Below the pieces are notes generated by a model. It worked only from the letters and a program-made list of their open reading frames with translations, was not told the origin of the DNA and ran no database searches. From Micavibrio sp. UBA7689 (lineage in GTDB: Bacteria > Pseudomonadota > Alphaproteobacteria > Micavibrionales > Micavibrionaceae), in assembly GCA_002482805.1 (NCBI GenBank), contig DLGR01000008.1, positions 1,323 to 27,040 of the forward strand: a stretch of 25,718 nucleotides of DNA. The letters run 5' to 3'. Shown here in pieces: positions 9,801 to 15,313 of the stretch. Both the position numbers and the translations under genes were made by a program. Numbering within the stretch: the stretch's first letter is position 1; every line of letters starts with the position of its first letter.

Positions 9801-10393
9801 CCGATGAGTCCACTCGTGAACACGAACAAGCCGCGCAGCACGGAAAAATTTGTCGTGCCGCTTTCGGTTGCTGGGTCATAGGAATATTCGTCGATCGCCA
9901 TACGGGCGTTCTCTGAAATCGCCATGCTGGTTTCATCCATAAACACGATGTTCACTGCACCATTGGCATCCGTTTCAACCACATCACCTTGATAAATCGG
10001 TGTACCTATTGCAACGGATTCAACCGTGCCGTCCGCACGAGTAACCGTGACGTTGCCTTTTACTTCTTCCACGGCGCCGATGGGGCTTTCATCGGAAGCC
10101 GTATCGTTCGCGGCAAATTCCATAGGAGAATGCGCAAAAGCCTGTACGAGGTTCGGTGTCAGTACGGCGCCGTCGGGGGACGCAAGAAGAGGTGCGGGAT
10201 CAGCGGAAAAATAACCTTCGATAACGGCGACTTCGCCATTGGGTGTTTGGAGGATCAGATTGTCCCCGTCGCGCGTCATGTTCGCATCGGCAATGAAATC
10301 GGAAGAGGGCAGTTCGATCCTGTCCGTCCCGTTGGCCTGAAATGTCAGCTGGTCGGTGTTTTTCGCACCAGATTCCGTGGTTATGCGCGCCAT
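6821..10393 (-). CDS. Large FecR / cadherin-like / FG-GAP / RTX-type protein, probable type I secretion substrate
   Basis: A 1190-residue acidic protein without a Sec signal, as expected for type I cargo. N-terminal module about 1-105 (DNLILQTPNGEVAVIEGYF); FecR domain about 108-260 (IGTPIYQGDVV, TPVGSIGIRGT); Gln/Pro/Ala/Thr/Ser-rich linker about 300-465; cadherin-like domain about 473-580; seven FG-GAP calcium motifs of the type GDxNGDGxxD near residues 606, 678, 730, 780, 837, 894 and 959, enough for one seven-bladed integrin-like propeller; then a single RTX-like repeat (MRGGAGNDMF, about 1031-1042) and a C-terminal beta-rich segment ending in hydrophobic residues. I chose ATG at 10393 (upstream gggg) over a TTG four codons earlier. 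It faces the exporter/cyclase operon, 3 bases from the cyclase stop. It is probably a surface adhesin whose FecR part may stay in the periplasm; that topology is inferred. Confidence 0.9.
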   Translation of the reverse strand: MARITTESGAKNTDQLTFQANGTDRIELPSSDFIADANMTRDGDNLILQTPNGEVAVIEGYFSADPAPLLASPDGAVLTPNLVQAFAHSPMEFAANDTASDESPIGAVEEVKGNVTVTRADGTVESVAIGTPIYQGDVVETDANGAVNIVFMDETSMAISENARMAIDEYSYDPATESGTTNFSVLRGLFVFTSGLIGRDDPDDVKIDTPVGSIGIRGTIIAGNIDPNGESSITVLEGAIVVTNGEGDVTLSQAFETVKLNGFDAPISEAIVMPAAAINARFAAVSAVNPSLFSTINEAVQEQQSQQPAPAPTQDIQDMPSTQETAPQSQNAPASNAPAAATQESSAPTQAADAPAPVETVPAIVAIDPSVSGFGSAETGLPSANTIAGQTSGGVFDTSSNSIPVTGGSAAAGTSTASAGTTPVNTTTDSGSTSNAGTTTSPSVADAVQTSPVVINNGGTTTPTIPTTPAGPAMALTTVNATDIAVAGAIVGTVVVSNLAGGTYTYSLSNDPNGYFAIADNGGGSLSVSLTPDGVAALGNSFSLIDLGDVDVIVTPTATGTALTQTLNVNITDANAGRIIDMDINGNGVTRITDSGNFNIGYSISALGDVDSDGFDDFIFTNNISTGSNHSYIVYGGTGGIPTQAVGDGNLGVFGDPIDINGNSVTGTNTGESVAAGVGDLNGDGYRDYVVGQNLLNGQGVVSFHSGSTALWSQNNGATGSNLGVSVSGAGDYNNDGYADVIAGARDDGARLYFGLPAVMPTSPDTLPGTAGGVTDVTGLGDFNGDGYSDFAIAIPGENTGVGAVTIYFGDNSGFNAANSAIINGAGAFGFGNFIAGVGDLNGDGLSDMVVMNAMNSGFIYLGGTIAPTDTANTANATALINIPGNYDIMDMAAAGDFNGDGYADFTISVADGTSAKSYVVFGQNTMVDIDAEYLKNPLNAFELEYSTANNASPNFKVSSIGDVNGDGFDDLGVGVPDANGASTGNGGVIVVNGRSSGNTTVASANNATADGQHLVGTVSNDIFNDQDNDALTMRGGAGNDMFRITNQNFQHIDGGTGQDAIVMNGLNNDINFGSFNFEDISGIEKLAFGANNQTMRLTIDNIFNLLKTSDNGKLFIGNDAGVTGFSLIIDDQTAANHTDDAAGIELALRGVAPGAASVASDEAGYTQFDIGGYSLYIDTTIVTGGTTVV

Positions 10394-10439
10394 AGTAATC
10401 CCCAATCCCCTAACGAATAAATTCGTCCATAATCAATAT

Positions 10440-10445
10440 TTTATA
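10440..10445 (-). promoter_or_regulatory. Candidate -10 box for the FecR/RTX gene
   Basis: On the - strand the hexamer TATAAA lies about 47 bases upstream of the ATG at 10393, giving a leader of roughly 40 bases. A TTGCAA lies only 14 bases before it, which is short for a sigma70 -35, so activator dependence or another sigma factor is possible. The 151-base gap 10394-10544 is AT-rich and otherwise holds only the palindromes listed separately. Confidence 0.35.
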
Positions 10446-10489
10446 GCGAAATACGCCTATTGCAACCTTACCAGTTTACAGACAAACGC

Positions 10490-10503
10490 TTAAGGAGACT
10501 TAA
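10490..10503. repeat. Palindrome TTAAG-N4-CTTAA upstream of the FecR/RTX gene
   Basis: Perfect 5-base arms around a 4-base centre, about 50 bases upstream of the TATAAA box. It could be an operator. It is not a CtrA box, because the two TTAA half-sites are 6 rather than 7 bases apart. Confidence 0.3.
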
Positions 10504-10533
10504 AAATTGCGTAATATTTTATTGAAAATGCAG

Positions 10534-10549
10534 TTAACGGAAGATTAAC
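10534..10549. promoter_or_regulatory. Perfect CtrA-type box TTAA-N7-TTAAC
   Basis: The sequence ttaacggaagattaac matches the alphaproteobacterial CtrA consensus in both half-sites. It overlaps the stop codon of the cNMP-EAL gene and lies about 145 bases upstream of the FecR/RTX start. That is farther than the usual position near -35, so it may act as a distal site or be chance. Confidence 0.35.
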
Positions 10550-11768
10550 GGACTTTGCCTTCTTTGGCCCATGCCATGAGCTTGTCCGTGATGTCTTTCT
10601 CGGAATGCGGGCGGGAGAAGTGATAACCCTGCGCCCGTTCGCAGTCGAGTTTTTTGAGCGCTTCGGCTTCTTCGGCATGTTCAACGCCTTCGGCAATGAT
10701 TTTCATACCCATATTCTTTCCAAGGGAGATGATGGATTTGACCAATTCCATAGAGGTTTTGTCGTTGAGCATGTTTCTGATAAAGCTCTGATCGATCTTC
10801 AACGTATCGATCGGGTAATAGTGAAGGTAGGAAAGGGATGAGTATCCTGTCCCGAAGTCGTCAATCGCGATGCCAAGACCTGCTTTGCGGCACAGACCCA
10901 AAGTCTCTTTGGCATTCTGGGGTTGATTCATCAAAAGACGTTCGGTGATTTCCAAATGGACTTTATGTGGCGCGACATCCGTCTCGCTCAAAATCGTGTA
11001 AAGCTGGTCGAGAAAATTTTCTTCGGCAAAGTCAGCGGTGGAAAAGTTCACGCTCATGAACAGATCGTTTTCTAGGCCTACTTTGGCTTCCATGCGTTTC
11101 AAGGCACGGCAGGCTTCGCGCAAAGCCCAACGACTTGCATCGACGATAAGTCCCGTATCTTCTGCAATCGGAATAAAAACGGCGGGGGAGATCGGGCCTT
11201 TTTCCGGATGGTTCCAGCGCATCAACGCTTCGAATCCATCGACATGACCTGTGGTCAAATTCATGATTGGTTGGTAATGCAGGCTCAATTGTTCCGTACC
11301 GATCGCGGCACGGAATTCATTGGCCATCTTGACGGTTTCCACCGTATTGGTCTGTTCAAGATATCCGCGCTCCAGATCTTCGGGCGTGGGATAGGCAGTT
11401 GTCTCTTTTAATATAGAAGCGCGGGTCAGCATGTCGCGGTAACGCGTCAGAATAACCTGCGTTGTTATCTGCAAAACAGGATCGGCAGTTTTCAGACGGC
11501 GGTGAAAATCTTCTTTGGTGATTTCGAGCATTGCGCAATCTTCCATCGCCTTGATGGTCGCCATGCGCGGTTCGTTGTCCACGATTGCCATTTCACCGAT
11601 GATGGTGCCGGCACCGCGCGTACCCACACGGTGAATTGCACCGTTGGCGCGTTCAATCAGGATTTCGACCAGGCCTTTTTCGATAATATAAGCCTGATCG
11701 CCTTGGTCGCCTTGGCGCATAATGACATCGCCGGCTTTGAATATCTTGCGGATCTGATTGGCTTCCAT
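10545..11768 (-). CDS. Cyclic-nucleotide-binding / EAL-domain c-di-GMP phosphodiesterase
   Basis: A 407-residue soluble protein. Residues 8-110 form a cNMP-binding (CRP/PKA type) domain with the phosphate-binding cassette G58-E59 to R68 (GEMAIVDNEPRMAT); E59 and R68 are the residues that hold ribose and cyclic phosphate in the family. After a short linker, an EAL domain covers about 150-400 with every usual catalytic residue: E180-A-L182, N241, E273, D303-D304 (IDDFGTGYSSL, intact loop 6), K324, E360 and Q380. It should cut c-di-GMP to pGpG under control of bound cAMP or cGMP. The FecR/RTX gene follows 151 bases downstream on the same strand, and a CHASE2 cyclase gene that could supply the ligand lies just beyond. 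The Shine-Dalgarno is weak. Domain calls are firm; the ligand link is inferred. Confidence 0.93.
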   Translation of the reverse strand: MEANQIRKIFKAGDVIMRQGDQGDQAYIIEKGLVEILIERANGAIHRVGTRGAGTIIGEMAIVDNEPRMATIKAMEDCAMLEITKEDFHRRLKTADPVLQITTQVILTRYRDMLTRASILKETTAYPTPEDLERGYLEQTNTVETVKMANEFRAAIGTEQLSLHYQPIMNLTTGHVDGFEALMRWNHPEKGPISPAVFIPIAEDTGLIVDASRWALREACRALKRMEAKVGLENDLFMSVNFSTADFAEENFLDQLYTILSETDVAPHKVHLEITERLLMNQPQNAKETLGLCRKAGLGIAIDDFGTGYSSLSYLHYYPIDTLKIDQSFIRNMLNDKTSMELVKSIISLGKNMGMKIIAEGVEHAEEAEALKKLDCERAQGYHFSRPHSEKDITDKLMAWAKEGKVR

Positions 11769-11816
11769 GGAATCGCTTTTCGTGCCTTGTGGTTTGAACC
11801 CAGTACTTCAGCAAAC

Positions 11817-11850
11817 ACTATGCGGGGAAAACGGTTAGAAGATGGTTAAC
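11817..11850 (-). promoter_or_regulatory. CtrA-like promoter candidate for the cNMP-EAL gene
   Basis: On the - strand GTTAACCATCTTCTAA (TTAA-N7-CTAA, one mismatch to the CtrA box) is followed 12 bases later by CATAGT, a plausible -10. A start near 11810 would put the box at about -32, the usual CtrA activating position. No convincing TTGACA is seen. This is pattern matching only. Confidence 0.35.
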
Positions 11851-11898
11851 GATGGGCAAAAATCGAAACGAAATCAACCACCATGTTTGATTATGCCC

Positions 11899-11927
11899 TT
11901 GGAATGGGGGGGTAGTGCAGGCATAAT
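11899..11927 (+). promoter_or_regulatory. Sigma70-like promoter for the DUF3307 gene
   Basis: TTGGAA, a 17-base spacer and CATAAT (5 of 6 to the -10 consensus) end about 40 bases before the ATG at 11969. The rest of the 200-base divergent gap 11769-11968 shows only the CtrA-like site described for the opposite gene. Confidence 0.5.
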
Positions 11928-11968
11928 AATAAGGTATTTGTTTAATGTCATAATATCAGTTCTTTCCC

Positions 11969-12352
11969 ATGGATCCTCTCACATTCGCTCTTCTGTATAC
12001 GCTCTTCAGGCTGAAGCATTTCGCCTGCGACTTTTTGTTGCAAACGGACTGGATGGCGCTGACCAAAGGCAAACCCGGAAAGGAAGGCTACACCGCTCTT
12101 TTCACGCACACGGCGATCCACGGAATCGGCACGTTGCTGGTGACGGTAATATTCGCTCCGGCCCTGTGGTGGCTTGGCTTTCTGGACTTTGTGGTGCATT
12201 CGGTCATCGACAGAATCAAAGGTGTCTTCACGTACGAAAAGGGATGGACGCCCAAAGACAAAATCTTCTGGTGGACGCTGGGCGCGGATCAGGAAGCCCA
12301 TAATTTCACGCACTTCGCCTACATGATAATCATCTGGATGCATCTTTCTTAA
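11969..12352 (+). CDS. DUF3307 family membrane protein
   Basis: A 127-residue protein with family hallmarks: an N-terminal helix with His and Asp (LKHFACDFLLQTDWMA), a second helix beginning with THTAIHGIGTLLV, a His-bearing segment FVVHSVIDRIKG, and the C-terminal LGADQEAHNFTHFAYM. It has three or four membrane segments with conserved His/Asp residues, a look often seen in membrane metalloproteins. No function is established for the family as far as I know. There is no clear Shine-Dalgarno before this ATG. A longer overlapping frame in this region lacks any family resemblance. It lies between the divergent EAL gene and rpmJ, with no obvious functional tie to either. Confidence 0.8.
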   Translation: MDPLTFALLYTLFRLKHFACDFLLQTDWMALTKGKPGKEGYTALFTHTAIHGIGTLLVTVIFAPALWWLGFLDFVVHSVIDRIKGVFTYEKGWTPKDKIFWWTLGADQEAHNFTHFAYMIIIWMHLS

Positions 12353-12356
12353 TATG

Positions 12357-12386
12357 TTGACAGCCTAAGGGCTTTTTGGGTAATGT
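12357..12386 (+). promoter_or_regulatory. Candidate promoter for rpmJ
   Basis: A consensus TTGACA lies at 12357-12362, just past the DUF3307 stop, followed after 18 bases by a weak taatgt. Predicted transcription would start about 20 bases before the rpmJ ATG. Confidence 0.45.
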
Positions 12387-12413
12387 CCGCCCAGAATTTA
12401 GGAAGATAAAGAC

Positions 12414-12539
12414 ATGAAAATCGTTAACTCTTTGAAAACAATCAAAAAACGCGACCGTAACTGCAAAGTTATCAAACGCCGCGGACGCATCTACGTCATC
12501 AACAAGACGAACAAGCGTTACAAAGCCCGTCAAGGCTAA
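12414..12539 (+). CDS. rpmJ: 50S ribosomal protein L36
   Basis: A 41-residue, very basic protein with the typical ends MKIVNSLKTIKKRDRNCK and KRYKARQG. Only one cysteine remains in place of the CxxC...C...H zinc ribbon, so this is the zinc-independent form usual in Alphaproteobacteria. It binds 23S rRNA in the large subunit. A Shine-Dalgarno (aggaag) lies 7 bases before the ATG. It is a single-gene unit with its own candidate promoter and a strong terminator directly downstream. Confidence 0.95.
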   Translation: MKIVNSLKTIKKRDRNCKVIKRRGRIYVINKTNKRYKARQG

Positions 12540-12567
12540 GCAATTCCCCGTATATGGGAGTGGGAAA

Positions 12568-12600
12568 GTCCGTAAATGCGTTTACGGGCTTTTTTGTTTT
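12568..12600 (+). terminator. Rho-independent terminator of rpmJ
   Basis: A 9-base stem (gtccgtaaa with tttacgggc, one G-T pair) closes a 4-base tgcg loop and runs into a T-rich tail (ttttttgttttt). It lies 29 bases past the rpmJ stop. Confidence 0.9.
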
Positions 12601-12658
12601 TGGGGGCCAGAGGAAACGGGGAAAACATTGATTTCCTTGATGCATAGCGGGGTTATCC

Positions 12659-12688
12659 TTGCTATAAGTCCTAAGTCCTAATCATAAA
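12659..12688 (+). promoter_or_regulatory. Weak promoter candidate for mreB
   Basis: TTGCTA, 18 bases, CATAAA, ending 26 bases before the mreB ATG. A rival -10 (TATAAG at 12663) has no -35 at the right distance. A tandem aagtcct repeat (12665-12678) lies in the spacer. The rpmJ terminator upstream means that a promoter must exist between 12600 and 12715. Confidence 0.35.
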
Positions 12689-12714
12689 TATCTGTTCTGT
12701 TTGGAAAAATACCA

Positions 12715-13755
12715 ATGTTTTCAAAGCTTTTTGGGTTCATGTCCGCCGATATGGCAATTGATCTGGGTACGGCCAACACTTTGGTCTATGTCCGCGATCA
12801 AGGCATTGTGCTGAATGAACCTTCCGTTGTTGCCATCGCCACCGAGGGGGGAAAGAAAAAAGTCCTCGCCGTCGGCAACCGCGCCAAACAAATGTTGGGC
12901 AGAACACCGGGCAACATCACCGCCATGCGCCCTCTGCGCGATGGCGTCATCGCAGACTTCGAAGTCACCGAAGCGATGATCAAAGAATTTATCCGCATGG
13001 TGCACAACCGCCGCTCGTTCGTATCGCCGAAAATGGTGATCTGCGTGCCGTCGGGTTCGACCGCGGTTGAACGCCGCGCTATTCAAGAAGCCGCGGAATC
13101 TGCAGGCGCATCAGAAGTTCACCTTATCGAAGAGCCAATGGCGGCCGCTATCGGCGCAGGTTTGCCTGTCATGGAAGCGACAGGTTCTATGGTCGTCGAT
13201 ATCGGCGGCGGCACGACCGAAGTTGCGGTCATTTCGCTGGGCGGTATCGTCTATGCGCGTTCCGTGCGTGTAGGGGGCGACAAAATGGACGAAGCCATCA
13301 TCGCCTATATTCGCCGCGTTCATTCACTGCTGATCGGCGAAAGCACGGCAGAGCGTATCAAGAAACAAATCGGCTCCGCCTGCATCCCCGCGGACGGTGA
13401 GGGACGCACCATGGAAATCAAGGGCCGCGACCTCATGAACGGCGTGCCTAAAGAAATCACCATCACCGAACGCCAGATGGCGGAATCTTTGGCCGAACCT
13501 GTCGGCCAGATTATTGAAGGCGTCAAAGTGGCGCTGGAACACACGGCCCCCGAACTGGCCGCCGATATCGTCGAAAAAGGCATTGTCCTGACCGGCGGCG
13601 GCGCGCTTTTGTCCAATCTCGACCTCGTCTTGCGTCACGCGACAGGCCTCGCCGTGACCATCGCCGACGACCCACTATCGTGTGTGGCGCTTGGCACAGG
13701 ACATGCATTGGAAGAGATGAAGACCCTCAAAAACGTGCTTGTGGGCGCGTACTAA
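12715..13755 (+). CDS. mreB: Rod-shape actin homologue MreB
   Basis: A 346-residue actin-fold ATPase of normal length that polymerises under the inner membrane and guides the elongasome. It shows the phosphate-1 loop DLGTANTLVYV, the phosphate-2 region VVDIGGGTTEVAVISLGG and the adenosine motif GIVLTGGGALLSNLD. The N-terminal MFSKLFGFMSADMA is the amphipathic lead used for membrane contact in this family. It is the first gene of an mreB-mreC-mreD-mrdA-rodA row, all on the + strand. Confidence 0.98.
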   Translation: MFSKLFGFMSADMAIDLGTANTLVYVRDQGIVLNEPSVVAIATEGGKKKVLAVGNRAKQMLGRTPGNITAMRPLRDGVIADFEVTEAMIKEFIRMVHNRRSFVSPKMVICVPSGSTAVERRAIQEAAESAGASEVHLIEEPMAAAIGAGLPVMEATGSMVVDIGGGTTEVAVISLGGIVYARSVRVGGDKMDEAIIAYIRRVHSLLIGESTAERIKKQIGSACIPADGEGRTMEIKGRDLMNGVPKEITITERQMAESLAEPVGQIIEGVKVALEHTAPELAADIVEKGIVLTGGGALLSNLDLVLRHATGLAVTIADDPLSCVALGTGHALEEMKTLKNVLVGAY

Positions 13756-13788
13756 TCGTCCAAATCGTAAAAAGAAGTTGATAACGCG

Positions 13789-13815
13789 TTGTCGTAAACG
13801 TGTTTTTTGTATAAA
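13789..13815 (+). promoter_or_regulatory. Possible internal promoter before mreC
   Basis: TTGTCG, 15 bases, TATAAA, in the 107-base gap between mreB and mreC. A short palindrome (aaagtt-N6-aacttt, 13831-13848 region) lies between it and the Shine-Dalgarno aaagg. The good -10 and the unusually long gap suggest that mreC-rodA can also be expressed apart from mreB. Confidence 0.35.
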
Positions 13816-13862
13816 ATTAACCTGACGACAGTAAAGTTGGCTCAAACTTTATAAAGGTCACC

Positions 13863-14732
13863 ATGAAACGCCGAGGCCGCAGCAAAGTATATGTCCGGTT
13901 TTCGCCCCTCCAATATATCGGGAGCGGTCAGGCCTCGATCATCTTCATGTTGGCTGCCACACTTCTCCTCGCAGTATCGTTCGTCCGCCCTGGCATGTAT
14001 GGCGGCCTGCGCTCTTCGGTTTCCGATGCGCTTACACCCGCGATGATCGTGATCAGCGAACCCTTCAGACAAGTCGCCGCGATGATGGAAAGCGTCACGG
14101 GCCTTTCCGAACTCCGCGCTGAAAACACCCAACTCCGCACCGAAAATATCCGCCTGCGCGAATGGTATCAAACCGCGCTGATGCTCGAATCCGAAAACCA
14201 ATCCCTGCACGCGCTTTTGAACGTGAAGCCCGATCCTCTGCACCGTTTCATCACCGCGCGCGTGATCGCGGATTCCGGTAATGCGTTCGTAAAGTCCGCG
14301 ATCGTTTCCGCGGGACAAAAAGACAAGGTGCAAAAAGGGCAGGCGGTTTTATCAGGTGACGGTCTTGTGGGCCGCATCATTGAATCAGGACAAAATTCCG
14401 CGCGCGTTTTGCTTTTGACCGACGTTAACTCTCGTCTTCCTGTTCTGATAGAAGGCAGTCGCCAGAAGGCCATTTTATCTGGCCTGAACACCGATCTTCC
14501 GGTCCTGAAATACCTGCCCGCCGATACGGATATCAAAGCCGGAACGCGCATTATAACGTCCGGCGACGGCGGCATGTTTATGCCGGGCCTCCCTGTCGGG
14601 ACGGTGGTTGTTGGCACGGATGGCCTGCCTTACGTGAAACCCTATGCCGATATTTCCCGCATCACGCACGTCAGGATTGTGGACTATCCGGAAGACCCGA
14701 ATTTGATTGAGGGTAGCTCTTCCTTGCAGTAA
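13863..14732 (+). CDS. mreC: Rod-shape determining protein MreC
   Basis: A 289-residue bitopic protein: basic cytoplasmic tail (KRRGRSKVYVRF), one membrane helix at about 21-40, a coiled coil at about 75-110 (SELRAENTQLRTENIRLRE) and a periplasmic double beta-barrel domain (GDGLVGRIIESGQNSARVLL, ITSGDGGMFMPGLPVGTV). In the family it scaffolds PBP2 and links MreB to the periplasmic synthase. Length and motifs are normal. The Shine-Dalgarno aaagg lies 6 bases before the ATG. Confidence 0.96.
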   Translation: MKRRGRSKVYVRFSPLQYIGSGQASIIFMLAATLLLAVSFVRPGMYGGLRSSVSDALTPAMIVISEPFRQVAAMMESVTGLSELRAENTQLRTENIRLREWYQTALMLESENQSLHALLNVKPDPLHRFITARVIADSGNAFVKSAIVSAGQKDKVQKGQAVLSGDGLVGRIIESGQNSARVLLLTDVNSRLPVLIEGSRQKAILSGLNTDLPVLKYLPADTDIKAGTRIITSGDGGMFMPGLPVGTVVVGTDGLPYVKPYADISRITHVRIVDYPEDPNLIEGSSSLQ

Positions 14733-14774
14733 TTCGCACGCGACTTTTTGCGGCGAATGTTCTAAAACAAATCC

Positions 14775-15311
14775 ATGTCAAACCTGCTTCCGATAGAGTT
14801 CGTCAACTGGGCGATGCGTCTTCTTTTGGCGCAGGGTGTCATCATTGTTTTTCTACTTTTGAACGTGGTCAGTTTCTCGTTGCCGCACGCGGGTGATTTC
14901 AAACCCTTCTTCCTTTTGATGGCGGTTTATTATTGGGCGATTTACCGCCCGACACTCATTCCCGTTTACTATACATTCGTGCTCGGCCTTGTCATGGATC
15001 TGCTCAGCGGCATGCCGCCCGGTCTCACTTCACTCATCATGGTTGCGCTGCAAACGCTCGTGCAAAAATCCCGTCTGTTTTTGATGGGACAACCTTACAT
15101 CACAGTATGGATCGGCTTTTCGATCATGGCGCTAGCGAATGCGTTTTGTCTCTGGTTTGTCCTCTCTATCAAAAACGGCTTCATGCCCGCAACGCCTACG
15201 CTGGTCGCCGCGCTTTTGAGCACGCTTTTATTTCCTGTGGCCTCGCTCATCCTTTTGGGCGTGCACAAACTGCTGCCCGTTTCCTCCACCCCCATGCGTA
15301 CGGTGAGGTAG
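14775..15311 (+). CDS. mreD: Rod-shape determining protein MreD
   Basis: A 178-residue, very hydrophobic protein with about five membrane helices (for example LLLAQGVIIVFLLLNVVSF). The loop YWAIYRPTLIPVYYTFVLGL and the segment MDLLSGMPPGLTSL are typical of MreD. It is the integral-membrane partner of MreC. It follows mreC by 42 bases without a strong Shine-Dalgarno and is followed 2 bases later by mrdA. Sequence alone would be weak, but position and topology make the call solid. Confidence 0.92.
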   Translation: MSNLLPIEFVNWAMRLLLAQGVIIVFLLLNVVSFSLPHAGDFKPFFLLMAVYYWAIYRPTLIPVYYTFVLGLVMDLLSGMPPGLTSLIMVALQTLVQKSRLFLMGQPYITVWIGFSIMALANAFCLWFVLSIKNGFMPATPTLVAALLSTLLFPVASLILLGVHKLLPVSSTPMRTVR

Positions 15312-15313
15312 AG

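Noticed and set aside
8886..9881. A 331-residue open frame on the + strand inside the FecR/RTX gene
   Set aside because: It is antisense to the Ala/Pro/Thr-rich linker and N-terminal region, whose codon bias keeps this strand open; the predicted protein is Ala/Val/Cys-rich without domains, while the opposite frame has clear domains.
10490..10503. TTAA-N6-TTAA considered as a second CtrA box
   Set aside because: Half-site spacing is 6, not the required 7; kept only as a palindrome.
11842..12303. A 153-residue frame overlapping the DUF3307 gene
   Set aside because: The DUF3307 frame has conserved family motifs; this one has none.
12665..12678. Tandem aagtcct repeat before mreB
   Set aside because: Only two copies of 7 bases; too short to call a functional repeat.
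14933..15313. N-terminal extension of the PBP2 frame into mreD
   Set aside because: The extra 127 residues are the mreD sequence read out of frame, and a ribosome site and normal PBP2 N-terminus start at 15314.
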